64,000 nucleotides of DNA from Vespa crabro (GCF_910589235.1 NC_060957.1:6533662-6597661); one strand, 5' to 3'. Shown: positions 35,741 through 49,948, numbered from the stretch's first letter. Made by a program: numbers and translations. The notes: a model not told the origin generated them from the sequence alone.

Positions 35741-37597
35741 TCTTTTCTTTTTTACATTCGAGACTATTGTGTTTATTTTTTTCTATCCTTCTTTTTTACA
35801 AAAAGTTCATTAACGCTCACGTAAGCCGCTTATTCGGGTTGATAAATAAATACTTACAGAGACTGCTTAAGCTCACAAACGCGTTAAGAGTTAATAGATG
35901 CGTTCCTCGTCGTCATCGTCGTCTTCGTCGTCGTAGGAACTTTCCTAGTAGGAATATATTCGCAAAGAAGGAGAAAGAGAGATAGAGAGTAAATAAACGT
36001 CTCTCGAGTGGCTCTATTAATAGGATACCGAGCTTATAAGCCGGAACATTCTTTTCCAAGACCAGATACCAGTGCTGAGATATCAGCCGAGCGTCATTTC
36101 CAAAGCTAGAGAGAACGACGCCAATCCAGAAGCCGATCTTACTTTGAGATAATAACAAGGAGATCGCCCTGTGGCGTCCTACGCCATTCTTAAAACTTAT
36201 CCTTTTTATATATTCGAGATAGACTAACAACCACCAAAGACTCTTTCCAGAGAATATCTTTTCTCTGACCTATAATCGATAATTTTATGAGATTTTTTTT
36301 ATTTTTTCTTTTGTTTTTTATTTTTTCTCCAGCTAAAGGTAAATATTAATCGAACGATTTTTCCTTCTTACTCGATCCAGGTGGTCTCACGCAGCGTTTC
36401 TCTCTTACGCTTTTTATCTTATGATCGTGGCAATCGCAATTTCTTTCGTCGATTATTACACTCGTTTTTTCCGAGATAATGACCTGACTCATTTGATATC
36501 GATGAATTATCGTAGCAATTAACGTAACGTATGCTTTCAAAATGTATTGTTGTATCAAAAAAATAAGATAGATAACCATGTATTAGCTAAAAAATTATGA
36601 GGAACCATATCAAGTTTATCTTATCGTAGGAAAGTAATTAACTTGACGTCGAAGGACAGCTTGCAAAGTATAGATAAATGACATTATATGAAGGAACGTG
36701 TGAAAACGATATAAATACATTTAACGCGATATTTCGCATGTGCGATATTTGCGAATAATTTATTAAGTATCGCATTTAAGTGCATCCTTCCGGAAGCAGC
36801 TGTACGATTCGATGGGATAAGAATGTCGATATATGAAAAAAAACAAAAAAAAGTGATAGGACGTTGTTAGTTTCCCGATCTTTTCTTATTTTTTTTTTGT
36901 CTTCGCAGTTACGTCTGTCTGCAGCAATGATGTAAATTCAGTATAAACAATTTGTTAAGCTCTAAAACAGAAACTTTTGAAGTTTGATACAGTCACACGA
37001 AGGACTGATTAAGCGTTTGCTTATTTAGAAATCGAAAGAGAAATGACCGTTAATTTAGGTCTATGAGACAAACAGTACATAGTTAACGAACGTCTATTAA
37101 TAGAGGTGGCTGTACATGCCAGAAAGCGGGCGACCCTCTTTTAGAAACCAGAGCTTTGCTGCTGTTACTGCTGTTGCTACTGCTGCCTGGAGCGTCGGCG
37201 TCCACATATTTGCACGTATTTCGCAAACGGATGGCTATTTAACCGAGCTAGTAATTGCATAGGTACGCCGGGCGAAATAATGAAAATCTATTAGTCGCTT
37301 TTCCATTTAATGCGCTATTCCTTTGCTAAGCTTTAAACGTGCTAATCCATTCACTGCTCATAAAGGGGGTAAATTTCTAAAAAGAGACGATAAACTTAAA
37401 CAACGTTTCTCGATGTCAATATGGTAATGTTTTCCATGGGTTTGCATAACTTTTATAAGAAAATATGGGAAATCGAAATAAAAAAAAAGTTCGGTCCGTT
37501 CGATAATAGTTCGATTATATGGACAAGTGAGTGACAACTTGTATTCTGGTTAATGAAGAATGTTGTGTTACTCGTTCGATTATTCTGGTAAAAAGAG
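35741..37597. other. Intergenic DNA with a GC-balanced island
   Basis: A CGTCGT-rich patch lies at 35905-35936. A minus-strand open frame at 35913-36230 is hydrophobic but unassignable. 37090-37345 is a repeat-poor complex island with TGCTGYTR repeats on its left side and several TAAT/TAATCC sites; possibly regulatory. Confidence 0.4.
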
Positions 37598-37640
37598 CGA
37601 GAGGGAGAGAAAGCGAGAAGCAGAGAGAGAGAGAGAAAGC

Positions 37641-37676
<36 letters not shown>

Positions 37677-37832
37677 AAAAAGGAGAGGAAAAAACAAGTT
37701 TAAATTAATATAAATTGAGTTATGTTAAAATGAAATAAATTTTCAATCCATACTTTTTTAATGGATACGTTATAAAAGGAATAACTATTACATTTGAATG
37801 TAATAAAAAAGACAAAGAGCAACGATTAAGAA

Positions 37833-37877
<45 letters not shown>

Positions 37878-37978
37878 TGAGTTGAAAAAAGATAAAGAAG
37901 AAAAGGATTCTCCTCGGAGAGGAGGACACCACCGTGGATAGAATCGAGAATCGGGAGAGAGAAAAGGGGGGAGAGAGG

Positions 37979-38024
<46 letters not shown>

Positions 38025-38078
38025 CGAGATGCGTCTCTCTTGGTTGGCTTGGCGGCCGGTCGGTCGGTCGGTCGGGGT
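37598..38078. repeat. GA, TA and CGGT microsatellite cluster
   Basis: GA/GCGA tract at 37598-37685, A-run plus (TA)n at 37831-37873, GA at 37953-38024, and a short CGGT tetranucleotide run at about 38056-38078. Confidence 0.9.
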
Positions 38079-39469
38079 CGCTGACTCGAACGGTCGCCGA
38101 TCCGTCAGTCGATTACTCCGGGGATCTTACGTGAACATGGAAACAGGTTCTTGGAATCCGGTTCTCGATTCTACATACGACTCTAATCAACGCGGCTAGA
38201 TTGCTGCATCGTATACGCGGCGCACCGACTCGCAACGCGCGTATACATTCGGACGACGCTCGTTGCTCGTATGCGTCGTTTCTTCTTCTTCTTCTCCTAC
38301 GTTCTCATCGTCGTCGTCTTCGTCGTCCCTACGGTATATCCTTAGCTCTCACTCTTTTCTTCGTCTAATTCAACGACGTCCATTTTTATTCCTCCTGCTT
38401 TTAAAATACTGATCACGAATTGGTAGAAAAAAATCGACGGATGTGTAACACAAATTTTTCCGTTCCATTCAATGCATTTAATTTGTTCGATAAAGAACAA
38501 CCTTACTTACCGAAGAACGTTTTGATTAATAAAAGAAAAAAGAAAAAGAGAGAGAGAAAAAAAAAACATTGTCCAGTGATTAGTTCGAAAAGATCGAACT
38601 CCTCCTTGTGACTGTCTCTAACAATCTCAGCTGGAATAGAAAGGCGGATCTGCTTGGATTTTATGCGACGTCGTTCTTGGAGCAGTAGCTGCCAATTATC
38701 GTTAATTGAGATCCCGAAATGCAAGGATCTTCGAGGCAGCTGCTTCTGATGTCGATGATATTGCTGATTACCATTGCTATTAACTATATAAAAATGATAT
38801 TCCTTCAGAGCCTTCCGTTGAAAATTGTCTTCTTTGATCTTGGAGTCTTTTGTTTCGTTTATTTATTTTCTTTGTTTTTCTTTTTTTCAAATCTTCGTTT
38901 ATAGAGATCATCTTGTGTGGCCTCACTAAACTCGAAATCAAACAACTAATTCAAAATATCTTTTCCTTATTTTCTTCAGAGATATTCTCCACTTCTCTTT
39001 ACTTGATTCGTTCGTCTACAATCATGGCTTGATATCCCTTGTGACGTCGTAATCGAGACATAGCGATTATGACTCCATAAAGCGCCTATACCGGTCTAGG
39101 TTTACGGTCTCTGAAGCACGCCGCTAAACGAGGGCGCAATACTGCTTCAAAAAAAGAGTAACGCACGGCTTATCGGTGTCAATGAGATGCGTGGTGTATC
39201 AGGGTCCTATACAAGGTCGTCCACTTGTTCAAGAGAATTATCTATCTCGATCCAATGTCTTCTGATTCTAGACCGGTAATCGATAATTTCTAAATATTAT
39301 ATATTTAACTACGTAGAATATGTATCTGTATGTGTAAGAAGCAATAATAGAATTTTATATTTCAATTTTTAACAAATTTTATCCTTAAAAAGTTTTGACA
39401 TTTTGGTCTAGTTTTTTTTATAAAAAGTTATTAATATTTGAATTGAAAAAAAAATTATTGTTCTCTCTT
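38079..39469. other. Intergenic DNA
   Basis: No gene is recognised. GC-balanced with CpG to about 38,330, then mixed. Short frames lack recognisable features. Confidence 0.5.
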
Positions 39470-39477
39470 ATATAATG

Positions 39478-39510
<33 letters not shown>

Positions 39511-39592
39511 TATATAATGATTATATATATATATATCATATATAATGATTATATATATATATATATCAATACATATATATATATATATATAC
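39470..39592. repeat. Higher-order TA repeat
   Basis: Three tandem units of TATAATGATTATAT followed by a TA run and ATCA, so the TA tract has a longer superimposed period of about 30-45 bases. Confidence 0.85.
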
Positions 39593-41529
39593 ATATTAAA
39601 GATTAATGTAAATTATTTTCTTTCATTCTATACGTAAGATATTATTATACCTGTGGAAATACTAACGATCGCAAGACATCTTGTTACCCTGCCTTCATGC
39701 TGTACCAATGAAGACATCATTCTCGACGATAGTGTGGAATCCGAGCAGGGATTTTCTTTCCTGCGTACTTGCATTCCGGAAGTGTTACTAACGCGAGGTC
39801 ATTCTCAGTCCCCTCTTTTCTATCGTCTCCGTGTGGGAAAACACGATTTATATAGGGATCTTTAGATACGTATATGTGTGTGTATGTGTGTATGTAATTC
39901 GAAAGAAATCATGTTGTTGAGAGAAGCACTGGCATAGTAGTTGTAGATCAATGAAAATAAACGCCAGAAGTGAAACGCCAGGAAGGAATTGTAATACGAT
40001 AGCCCGTCTTGGAAGTCGCAAAAATATGAGCCACCTGCCCGTTGTAAGCTTTCATAAACGATCGTCGTTCGTCAAGAAAGAAAGAGAGAGAAATTGGCTC
40101 GATTTAATATGTCAGGTTCTACCATATGTATATGCGTATAAAATTATGAAGATTTTGTCGTACGATCAGCCTCAGTGAAGAAAGAAGAGTAATTAATTAC
40201 TAAGAGTAATTATTTACTACGGAGCAAAAGAAAGGAACAGAGAGAGAAAATTTATTATCGTTATTTTTATATCCATATTTTCACTAAAGATCGACGACTA
40301 CCGTGAACAAGATTAATAAATAATTCATTGAACATGATACTTTAGATAAAAACAAGAAACACAAATGCATGCCACGTGAAATTTCGGTAGAAATTAATTT
40401 ATTGTTATTATTATTATATGCTGATAGTAATAAAAGTAGTAACGTTCGACCGACTTTTAGATGTCCTTGTATTAAATTTCGTATCGATAAATTATCTCGT
40501 AACTTTTGTCAGTTCGTAGCAATAAAGCGTAAAATTTGAAGAGACTCGTGCTTACGAAGATCAGTTATTTCTTCTGACATATATTTTCTACGATAAAAAT
40601 ATTTCTCGTACTAACAGCAGATAGACACGTGTAAGACTTATGTTGGCAAACCTGTCAATGTCATCGTACGGATATACTTATCTTTTCTGGTATCTTCTTA
40701 TCATCTTTCGTCGCATGTTTTACGAAGAAAAATATGAATTATTAGAAATTCGGAAGCAATAGATTCGAGCCTGTTATGATAAATAAACGAAGCGTAAGAT
40801 TATTCGAAACTCGTTATGAATATTGTTCTCCATTACAATTAATTTCTGAACGCAATAGGGCATTGAATACATTTACTAATAAAAAATAAACAGTGTTTTC
40901 TTTTTTTTATTTTACAACAACTGTAGGAAAAATAATTAAGAAGCGTATAAGCACAGCAAACTTTACGAAGTGTAACGACCAACTTCGTTAGTTTCATAGC
41001 GCGTACCTTTTTACACGATCGATACGATAAAAGGAATCCTATCCTTTTTCGATATACGCGTAGAAAATGCGTCCAAACGATTTCACGTATTCAGTCTTTA
41101 GGAGAGGCAGGAGGCCAGGATCGCAACACGTTACATCGAATTTGGTATCAATTAAGAAGCACAGGATCACCTAACTCGTTCATATATAGGAAAGTTATTC
41201 GTAGATCGTAGAATCGAAGCTAAATTGTCGTTCGTCGTGTCTCTGCTCCGTATTTCCTAGTTTCGTTTTGCTTCGAAAGAGCTCTTAAAGGTAAAGTGGA
41301 TTAATACTGTTTTAGGAAAGGGGGAGGTAGAATATGTACATATGTTAGAATTAGAAATTAACTTGATCTTTTAATAATTATTACCAATTATATTTGTTAA
41401 CGTACAAGAAGAAGAGTACAGTTATAAATGATTAACTGTTGATTAATAAATAACGTTTATAATAAACGTTATATTAAATATATGTCAATGATTATTGGAT
41501 GCAGTTTACTAAACTTAATAATTAAATTG
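39593..41529. other. Intergenic DNA
   Basis: No gene is recognised. Two short unassigned frames (39653-39865, 39951-40178) have balanced composition. The 23-base palindrome at 41450-41472 is described separately. Confidence 0.5.
41450..41472. other. 23-base palindrome
   Basis: Arms ATAACGTTTAT and ATAAACGTTAT are exact reverse complements around a single central A. It could be a dimeric transcription-factor site or chance in AT-rich DNA. Confidence 0.6.
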
Positions 41530-41558
41530 ATATATATATATAAATTATATATATATAT

Positions 41559-41603
<45 letters not shown>
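41530..41603. repeat. (TA)n microsatellite
   Basis: TA runs broken twice by TAAATTA. Confidence 0.95.
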
Positions 41604-41605
<2 letters not shown>

Positions 41606-41769
41606 ACAAAGTGAACCGGATTGTATTTAAAATACATCGATAACACTTCTTTCGTGTACAACGAATAATTGATGAGGAAAACGTAATAAAGAAGCGATCG
41701 ATCTCGAGGAATGGGAGTAACTCTCTTAGGAACTCTCGTGAATTGCTTGAAGTAAGGAAACGAGAGATA

Positions 41770-41784
41770 AGACAAGAAAAAGAA

Positions 41785-41821
<37 letters not shown>

Positions 41822-42083
41822 TAAGAGAGAGAGGGAGAAAGAGACGGTCTTTGATATAAGAGTAGAGTAAGTTTTACTCTGCTGTCGGAACACTCGAGCG
41901 AGCACGTGCAATGCGCGAAGCCAATCGTCATGGCGCAAAGCCGTACGCTGAGAAAGAACGAAAGAAAGAAAGAGAAAGAGAGAGAATCATGGACATACAT
42001 ACGAAGGCGGACAACAACAGGCGTTAGCGGTGCATCGAGGATGTTAGGTCCATGAGGGCAAAGTCAACGAGAGAGAGAGAAAT

Positions 42084-42142
<59 letters not shown>

Positions 42143-42565
42143 AAGAGAGGTGAGTGCTCGAGCGTGCGCCATCTCTGTCAGACAAAGCGGGAAAGAAAAG
42201 ATAAGAAGATAGCTTGTGAGAAGCCGGTGGGAAAGAAGAAAGCCGAGGAGGAGAGCGGATCGAAGATGTAAGGAGGCCCGTGCATCACCTGTGTCGGGCC
42301 ACGGCCCACGGCTATCGCCGTTGGCGTGGCAGCGTAGCATGCCGCGCGCGATGCACGCTCGAGAAGAGAAAGAGAGAAAGAGAGAGGGAGAGAGAGGGGG
42401 GAGAGAGAGAGAGAGAAAGAAAGAAGCTGCGTGTGCGACAAGCAAGACCCCAGGAGGTAGTATCGGCAACCACCACTACTACACCACCACCACCATCACC
42501 ATAAGCACATGAACGCGACGCACTCGAAAAGAGAGATAAACGTTGATCCGTCGAGTAAGAAAGAA

Positions 42566-42628
<63 letters not shown>

Positions 42629-42639
42629 GAGAGAGGGGC
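41770..42639. repeat. Dense GA microsatellite cluster
   Basis: GA tracts at about 41770-41852, 41950-41985, 42068-42150, 42366-42420, and a compound (TA)n(GA)n at 42571-42634. Intervening DNA (42150-42360) is GC-rich with no recognised gene; long frames are R/E- or S/L-rich artefacts. Confidence 0.9.
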
Positions 42640-43221
42640 TTCTGGAAGGAGCTGCCCTCCAGCGCTCGTCCGACGGCATTCCTTCCGTCGAGCGACTTGC
42701 CTCTTCGTTCTTCATATTGCTTCCTCTCTCTTCCTCTTTTTTCCCCTCCTCCTTCTCTTTCTCATCCTCCTACACTTTATTCCTTTCAATCGGCCCGCTC
42801 CCAATTTCAGACTAGAAAGAGGTCTAAACACCCGACTTTGTCACCTGCCGACACTTTGGAGTCTCTACCCTCTCCTTCCCTTTTTCTTTACTCCTTTACT
42901 GATATATTTATTATTGTTGTTGTTGTTTTCTTTTTCTCGTTTATTTCTCTTTTTTTTGTTTTGTTTTTTTTTTTTCTTTTATTTATTTCTTTTTTCTGTG
43001 TCGGCGGTACTTGCATAAAAGATCGAAATTATCGACTTCCCGAAGGTCGCGTCTTCGTCAGGACTTTCTTCTTCCTCTCTTATACCTCGTCGATGTTTCG
43101 TTAATTGGATATTCGCCGAGTTAAATTTCCAGCGCGACGATAGGATCGCCGGGGGTATAAATTACGGAAAAACAAATATACGTTAGTATCCGTGGCTCAT
43201 ATATATGTAGTTACTTATATA

Positions 43222-43263
<42 letters not shown>

Positions 43264-44095
43264 CGCTCGATATAAGAGCGTTATTTATCCCGATGATCGG
43301 CGAAATACCGGTTCCCCGAGGAAAGAGTTAGAGAAAGAGAGAGAGAGAGAGAGGGAAAGGGAGAGAGAGAAAGAAAAAGAGAATACACAGGACTAACGTA
43401 TAATAATTAACGTACGATAGTAATAACGATAATTCGAGATCCCGCGCGGCATTCCTCGCGCGCTACCGGACAAGTCCTTGCGTTCGAGCAAGCGAGAGCT
43501 TCATTCATCGATCTCTCGAAAGTCCGGAGCTTCTCGAAGTAAAGCCGCTCGAGTTATTTGAGAGTAGCAGCAGCTCTGTATACTCGCGACGCAGCTTTCG
43601 ATTCAGAATTATCTAATCGCAAACGGCATACCCAAGCTACCGCGATTCTCCTTCCTTACACGTATCCGATCAAGAGAGAGAGAAAGAGAAAGAGAAAGAA
43701 AGAGAGAGAGAGGAAGAGTCTCGTTTCCCCGGCCATTTTTACTCGCGGCAAATAATAAATTATCGGCCGGCCGTGCGTAATCGGTCCCGGAATATAATCT
43801 CGCGTATGGACAACCGTATCGCGCTGCGGTAGCCGCGGAGGCTCCCTCTTAGCCTACAATCTGTCTTACATATTCATTATGGCTGGAGGGTGAGCAGGTA
43901 TTATCTTAGATGGTCGGTTTGGAACAACGTATAGCTTGTAATTTTCAGGGGGCCTCCTTCGACTTGGCCTTCTTGCCCTTTCCATTCCTCCCTTCTTCCC
44001 CTCTTTCTTCTTCTCCCTCTCCTTTGCTTCCCTCTTCCGTTCTCTTCTCTACGCGTTCTAAGTTCTCCTCCCTTTTCTTAAAGTGATACACTCCC

Positions 44096-44097
<2 letters not shown>
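42640..44097. other. Intergenic DNA with TA and GA tracts and a GC-rich island
   Basis: Pyrimidine-rich to about 43,000, (TA)n at 43199-43255, GA at 43325-43382 and 43672-43712. 43430-43560 is a GC-rich, repeat-poor, CpG-rich island. No gene is recognised. Confidence 0.5.
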
Positions 44098-44146
<49 letters not shown>

Positions 44147-44450
44147 CCTTTCTCTCTCTCTACCTCTGTCTCTTTCTCTTCTTTCAGTATCCTCGTTCAA
44201 CGTCTCACAGTTTACCGGCTTCTCCAACGTAATGACAGATCCTTAGGCGGATATGTACGTTGCACTATGCCAGAGAAAGACAAAGAGAGTTCTCTGTTTC
44301 TTTCTCTTTTTCTTTTCTTTTTTTTTTTTTTTAGAAGGAGAGTAGACGCATAGAATGCGTACGTGCACGCCACCACCTGATAATATCGCGAGCTGGCCGT
44401 AATTGCCGCTCTCCTTCTCTCTCTCTCTCTCTTTCTCTCTCTCTCCGGCA
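44098..44450. repeat. (CT)n tracts
   Basis: CT at 44098-44180 (nearly pure to 44143), T-rich at 44300-44332, and CT at 44410-44446. Confidence 0.9.
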
Positions 44451-45967
44451 TCACAAAGACTTGGGTGACGATTCTGGAATTCATGGAACTCCGAGCGGCG
44501 CCTTCTCCGGCGAACAATCGACATTCATCCTTCCTTAGCGATCCATTCGTTTCTCTCGTCTTCCTTACTCGTCTTCTCCTTCTTCTTCCTCCTCAGCCAC
44601 AACCAACCAGAGAAGAGATTCTCTTCGTAACAGCAAGATTTTCTTGATAAATCTTTTAGAATTGATGAAAAAAGTAATCATTGATAGATTTCAAACAATG
44701 CACCAGCTGTATAATCTCGTAAAGCGAGAAAACTCGAGTTCGATCGAGTCACGATCGTTAAAAGTTCGCGTGAAAACTTAATTAACCTAGATTACTCCTA
44801 ATTTTTCTCCACCAAGTGACCCATTTTATTTAGTAAATAAAACAATTATCAAAGCACACAATAAACCACTCGAGAAAGACAGAACTCCTAATCATTTAAT
44901 TAACGCATTTTATAAAACCACATCGTAGATTTTATTTGTGAAAGTGCAACGCCACTGTCGCGACAACAAAAATTAGACTAATAGATTTTTAATTAGTCGA
45001 CGTTGAAATTCATAAGTATGCATCGATCGATCGATTGATTGATCTTTCATGAAAATGCAATTTCCTTATAGAAATTAACTTTCTTTTATATAATTTTTAT
45101 AATTTCAATTGATAAGCGAACGTCTTGCGATAAGATCGTGATTCTATTCTATCTCTATCTTTTTTATTTTGTTTTCAGATACTAGAAACAGTAACAGCAA
45201 CAGCGGCAAATATATATTCGAAAATATTGCTTTCGATTTTACGCTTGGTAACCACCGTTCTCGTTTCAACTTTATCTAACGTCGTCGACGCCTTTTAGCA
45301 TAGGTAACGCATGACGTCTCATTGACGCAGTTCCTTGCGATAGTGTATTATCTCCGCGTACGAAATCCGGCGGAAAAACAGGTGTCTGCTTTAAGAAAAG
45401 AACGAGTGTTAACACGTTGATAAATAAAAACGTTGAAGATAATAAAATCCGAATTCTCAAGATAGATGGATAAAATGTCGATTTTAAAGTGTTATGCCTG
45501 GCGGAAGAAATAACTCATACTATGTATTTTTATATATCCGTTTCCTACCAAATCTATATCAAATAAATTAGTTAGAGATACTATAATCGACATAATATCT
45601 TTAATGATTTTTCAAATGTTTTATATTAGTTACTAATCTTATTACGCGTAATATACGATTCCGTAAATAGATTTGATATGAACATTGTAAACGATATCCA
45701 CGACGAAGTCCTATCAATGTATATTAATACTTCTTTGGTAATTATTATTTATAATAACGAGAAGTAAGATCTCGAAACGAAAGGCATTTGGTGGACATAT
45801 CGTTTTATGCAAAACTTGCTCGGTGGCAGCCAACGTGCCAACTAAAGTGAAACGTCGCGGACTCGATGACGCGTGCAAACGACCGAGTGATTCGCTTTCT
45901 AATTACCGACATTAATCCGACGGCAAGCGCTGCTCGACGGGTGCAACTGCAGTTACTTTCGGTCTCA

Positions 45968-46002
<35 letters not shown>

Positions 46003-46340
46003 ATTTTTCTTTTCTCTTTCGTTCCATACATACATGCATATATACATACGCGTATTCATAATGCTCGCATTGCATATTTATCAAAGCTGCCAATTTCCCG
46101 AGCTCGAATATCTCCACGCGTATGCAGCACGTATCGTTTCCCTGCCCTCCAACGTATGTATGCACAAACGGGCTCATGCCCGTTAATAATCCACCATCAG
46201 GAAACGCTTGACGCAAGCACGAAGAGAAAAGAACGATAGTAACGTTGAGATAAACAACGATTTTCCGTTCCAGATAAAGTCAGTTATTTTTTATTCTTAA
46301 TTATCCCATCGTTCATTCTTCCTTCCGTATTAAATAATTG
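44451..46340. other. Intergenic DNA
   Basis: No gene is recognised. A CT run lies at 45968-46003. A perfect 7-bp hairpin AACGGGC-TCAT-GCCCGTT lies at 46167-46184. Mostly AT-rich between 44,650 and 45,780. Confidence 0.5.
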
Positions 46341-46381
46341 AACAGAGAAAGAGAGAGAGAAAGAGAGAAAGAGAGAGAGAA

Positions 46382-46419
<38 letters not shown>

Positions 46420-46862
46420 GGAGAGAGAGAGAGAGAGAGAGAGAATATATACCTATTGATAATACAGGAATAAAATATAAAAAAAAAAGAAAAATAAATA
46501 CTTGTATTAGAAAAATTAGAAAATAACGTTTCGAGGCATGTTAGTCTTTTTCGTCGACATCTGGATTGGCAAAGAGAGCTCGAGTGGCGCGTGCGTTCTT
46601 CGAAGACGATGCGGGCGACCGCACAAAGTCCTCCCTGGTAGCTTCGTAGAGGAGTATAGTTGTCGCTCGGTTGGCGCGCCGCGGCAGTGGAAGTGCACCG
46701 GCAACAATAATCAATGGAGTTGCTGCATTGGGGTGTGGCGCGCAGTACCGGCGCCTCCTTGCTGTCCGACGTACTTCGATCGTACCCCCTTACGAACCTG
46801 TTTGCTCCCTCCCTTACCTCTAACTCTTCAGTCTCCTCTTCTCTCCTTTCCTCATATTCCCG

Positions 46863-46910
<48 letters not shown>

Positions 46911-46965
46911 GTCTTCCTCCTTCCTTCCCTCCCTCTTTCTCTCTTTCTCTCTCTCTCTCTCTTAC
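46341..46965. repeat. GA tract, unique DNA, then CT tract
   Basis: GA at 46344-46445 and CT at 46867-46965 bracket a GC-balanced unique segment (46520-46860). Open frames there grade into the repeats and are not called. Confidence 0.85.
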
Positions 46966-49796
46966 TACCTTTGAGCTCCGGTCTATCGTAGTTATCGACG
47001 ATCCGTCTTACGTTTCTCCTGCTTCGTCTACTTTGAACGCATCGATCGTCTTCGAAAGTCTTTCGTTCAACCAACAAACATTATTTTAATTATATTGTTA
47101 GAACAATGTTTATATATGCATGTGTGCTTAAATAACGAAATGAGAAATATAATAGTCAATAAGTCGTGATATTGTTCATGAATGTTTTATTATACGTAGG
47201 TGTTCTCACTTGAGATTTTCATATGTTAATAAAACGTTGTATTGTCGTTTGAGAATAGAAAGGGTCAATGGAAAAATTCAGAATTCAAAAATAGAAATCG
47301 GAAGCGTCGCTGAAAGTTAAATCCGTCTGGAAGAATTCCGGTGGCTTCAGAGAGCTAAGACTGGTTTGAGAGATCGGTCCAAAGCGTGGGAGGGTGGGTA
47401 GACGGTTTAGCACGAGCACGGTGCATTGCAGGTGCCGCAGGTGTGCGCCACCGACTTCGGAACCGACGAAAGAAGTGCCGTTGCGCTGGTCAGCGTTGAC
47501 ACGCCCGGTTGTTCCAACTTCCGGCGCCAATGTCAACAATTTTTATTTTTACTTCCAAGTAATTCTTTTTCTATTAATTTGAAAAATAAAGAAATTAATG
47601 CTAATGTGTAAATTAAATATCTTTCAAATTTTCTTCTAAAAAAAATATCATACTTGAGTTGAATATTGTTGTTTTCAAGTTCTTAGTATTCTTAAAAATA
47701 AATAAACAAAACAGAAGTAATTTCAGACTAGATACAACACTAGTTGCGTATTTCATTTTACGTCAGATACATTGATAAATGGTTCTCGTAGATCGGGCAA
47801 TGTTTCATAAGATCTGTTAAGAGTACCGTCTCCATCTCGACCATGGCGATGACAAATTAGTAATGTCCGTAGGTTAGATCTATGCCGAGGGAGAGCCGAT
47901 GGTGACGGAGATAACGTTACGCTGGTTAAAGCTGTCGCGCTTACGTTTATTCCTACTTCCGGTATACGACCATGCGAAATTGCTTCCTTTTCCAAAGCTA
48001 TACATTCGAACGAGTAGAACTATCCTCGTCATATCTCTGACATAAAGGAATAAACTTTCTATTACTTAGAAAGTATTTATAATTTTTGTATTCTCGATAA
48101 TATCTATTATTTTATTACCAAAGTCACTAAGAAGTTAATCGTTCGAATACGAACTGCCGTAAACGTTTTAAAGCAGCACTGTCATCCCACGACAGCCGGT
48201 CCTTATAGTTCATTCAGTATCGTGTTCCATTCAATACTAGCAACCAGGAACCGCCTGACTGGTAGCTGCTGACTACGCCTTTCAAGGATCGGTCACGTCC
48301 ATACTGAATTAGATACTGCGGATTTGCTCTCAATCGGCTTTCAAGATGTACGAGCTATGTTCTCGATATCAAAGGATGTCTGATACTGATGGTACACGAT
48401 AATAGTAAAAAAGGTTACATAGATAATATTTTAATTTTCAATCATTTAATTACGGCATACATTGATTATGTATACAAACATAGCATTGATTTTTTAGAAC
48501 AATGAACACATGTCATCGAAATAAAAATCGGAACGAATGGAAGAACAAAATAAAGTATCTCTCTCACTTTCTCTCGCAAAGGAAGAAGTAAGCGAATACA
48601 TTTTATCTCTGCAATTCAAAGAGGGGTACCGAAGTCCCGACGGAATATCGAGTTAGAATTCAGAGCGTGTTCCGTTCCCACGTAGAGTCCTCCAGGGAGT
48701 TTTTCCAATTCACGATGAGTCGCTAACCTAAATGTTCGTTGGCCTGAGCTTTCGGATTGTACCGGCTGAAGGCATTATGCCATACCGCATTGTGCATTCA
48801 TTGTACCGTCGAATAAAGAACATTTTTAGATACCACTTAGGCTTTCCTCGTCACGGGGTGACACGCAAGCACGACTCATCCTCATCCCTAACCAAGAAAA
48901 AACTGTAAGGTACCATCGTTCATTGTTCGTGAGATGCTTTTAGTTCGTGCATTGTTCCCAGCTAAATTCGATCCCAGAAAAAAAAAAGAAAAAAGAAGAA
49001 GAAAAAGAAATCGTGACAAAATTCGGTTTATTACGCTTTGCTTCAATATTACAAAAAGGTATATCGAACGAATAAACAAAAAATCTTTGCAAAATGTTGA
49101 AGTGGTTCCAACGAAGAAACCAGTCAAGCGTAACTCACAATGTACGTTCCAATTCATCCATGAGATCGATTAGTATCTTAAACAATGATAGACATCAAAG
49201 AGGTATGAATAATTTATAAGAAAGGTTATGGTTCAATTAGTAGATCGAAACGCCGTTGTAGGTAGTCATACGCGGGCGTTCCCTATTGTAATGGTAATAT
49301 GGTGGACAGCTACGAGACAAACAATGTATTCTTGTTATTGCAATTAGTCGTCGTGTTACATTAAACGCGTTGTCTTATATCTTTCATGATCTCTAAATTC
49401 TTGTAATATCTAGCGAAATTTTATATCATAGTTTCTATTGTAAAGACAAATGAAACAAAATAATTGATTATAGTCTAAGATTCTTATTGTTTCCGATGTC
49501 AGCGAATCTGTACTTAAAGGAGTATAGCAAGAAGAGAAGGAAACGTTTCGATGTATATTTCATGACATCGTAAAAGTCCATATCGTGTTCGATCTTGTCC
49601 TACCTGAAGACAACGGTACAAAGCGAGTAGTTGCAATTCCCCTAAACGCGAAAAGGAGAAAAGGCAGCGATGCGGCAACGAAGCGAATTATCCAAGTTGC
49701 CTCGAGGTAAAACTTCGTTTAGCATCGCATCGGGGTGAAACAAACCGGTCGCGTGCGTGTTAGCTGCGTGCGACGAACGGGCCAGAGGGTCAATCT
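46966..49796. other. Intergenic DNA, repeat-poor
   Basis: About 2.8 kb with few microsatellites. Complex GC-balanced islands lie at about 47330-47530, 47860-47960, 48150-48400 and 48600-48860. Open frames (for example 47285-47539 minus, 48934-49173 plus) match no family I know. It could hold regulatory elements or unrecognised exons. Confidence 0.45.
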
Positions 49797-49916
49797 CCTC
49801 TCTTCTTTCTTTCTCTTCTTCTTCTTCTTTCTCTTTTTCTTCTTCTTTCTCTTCTTCTTCTTCTTCTTCTTTCTCTTCTTCTTCTTCTTCTTCTTCTTCT
49901 TTCTCTTCTTCTTCTT

Positions 49917-49948
<32 letters not shown>

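Noticed and set aside
35623..35985. Proline-rich frame that looks like a PPPPP protein
   Set aside because: It is the CCT trinucleotide repeat; the other frames give poly-Leu and poly-Arg equally well.
44730..44755. GTTCGATC string resembling a tRNA T-loop (another at 61308-61320)
   Set aside because: The flanking bases do not form a T-stem and no D or anticodon arm can be folded upstream.
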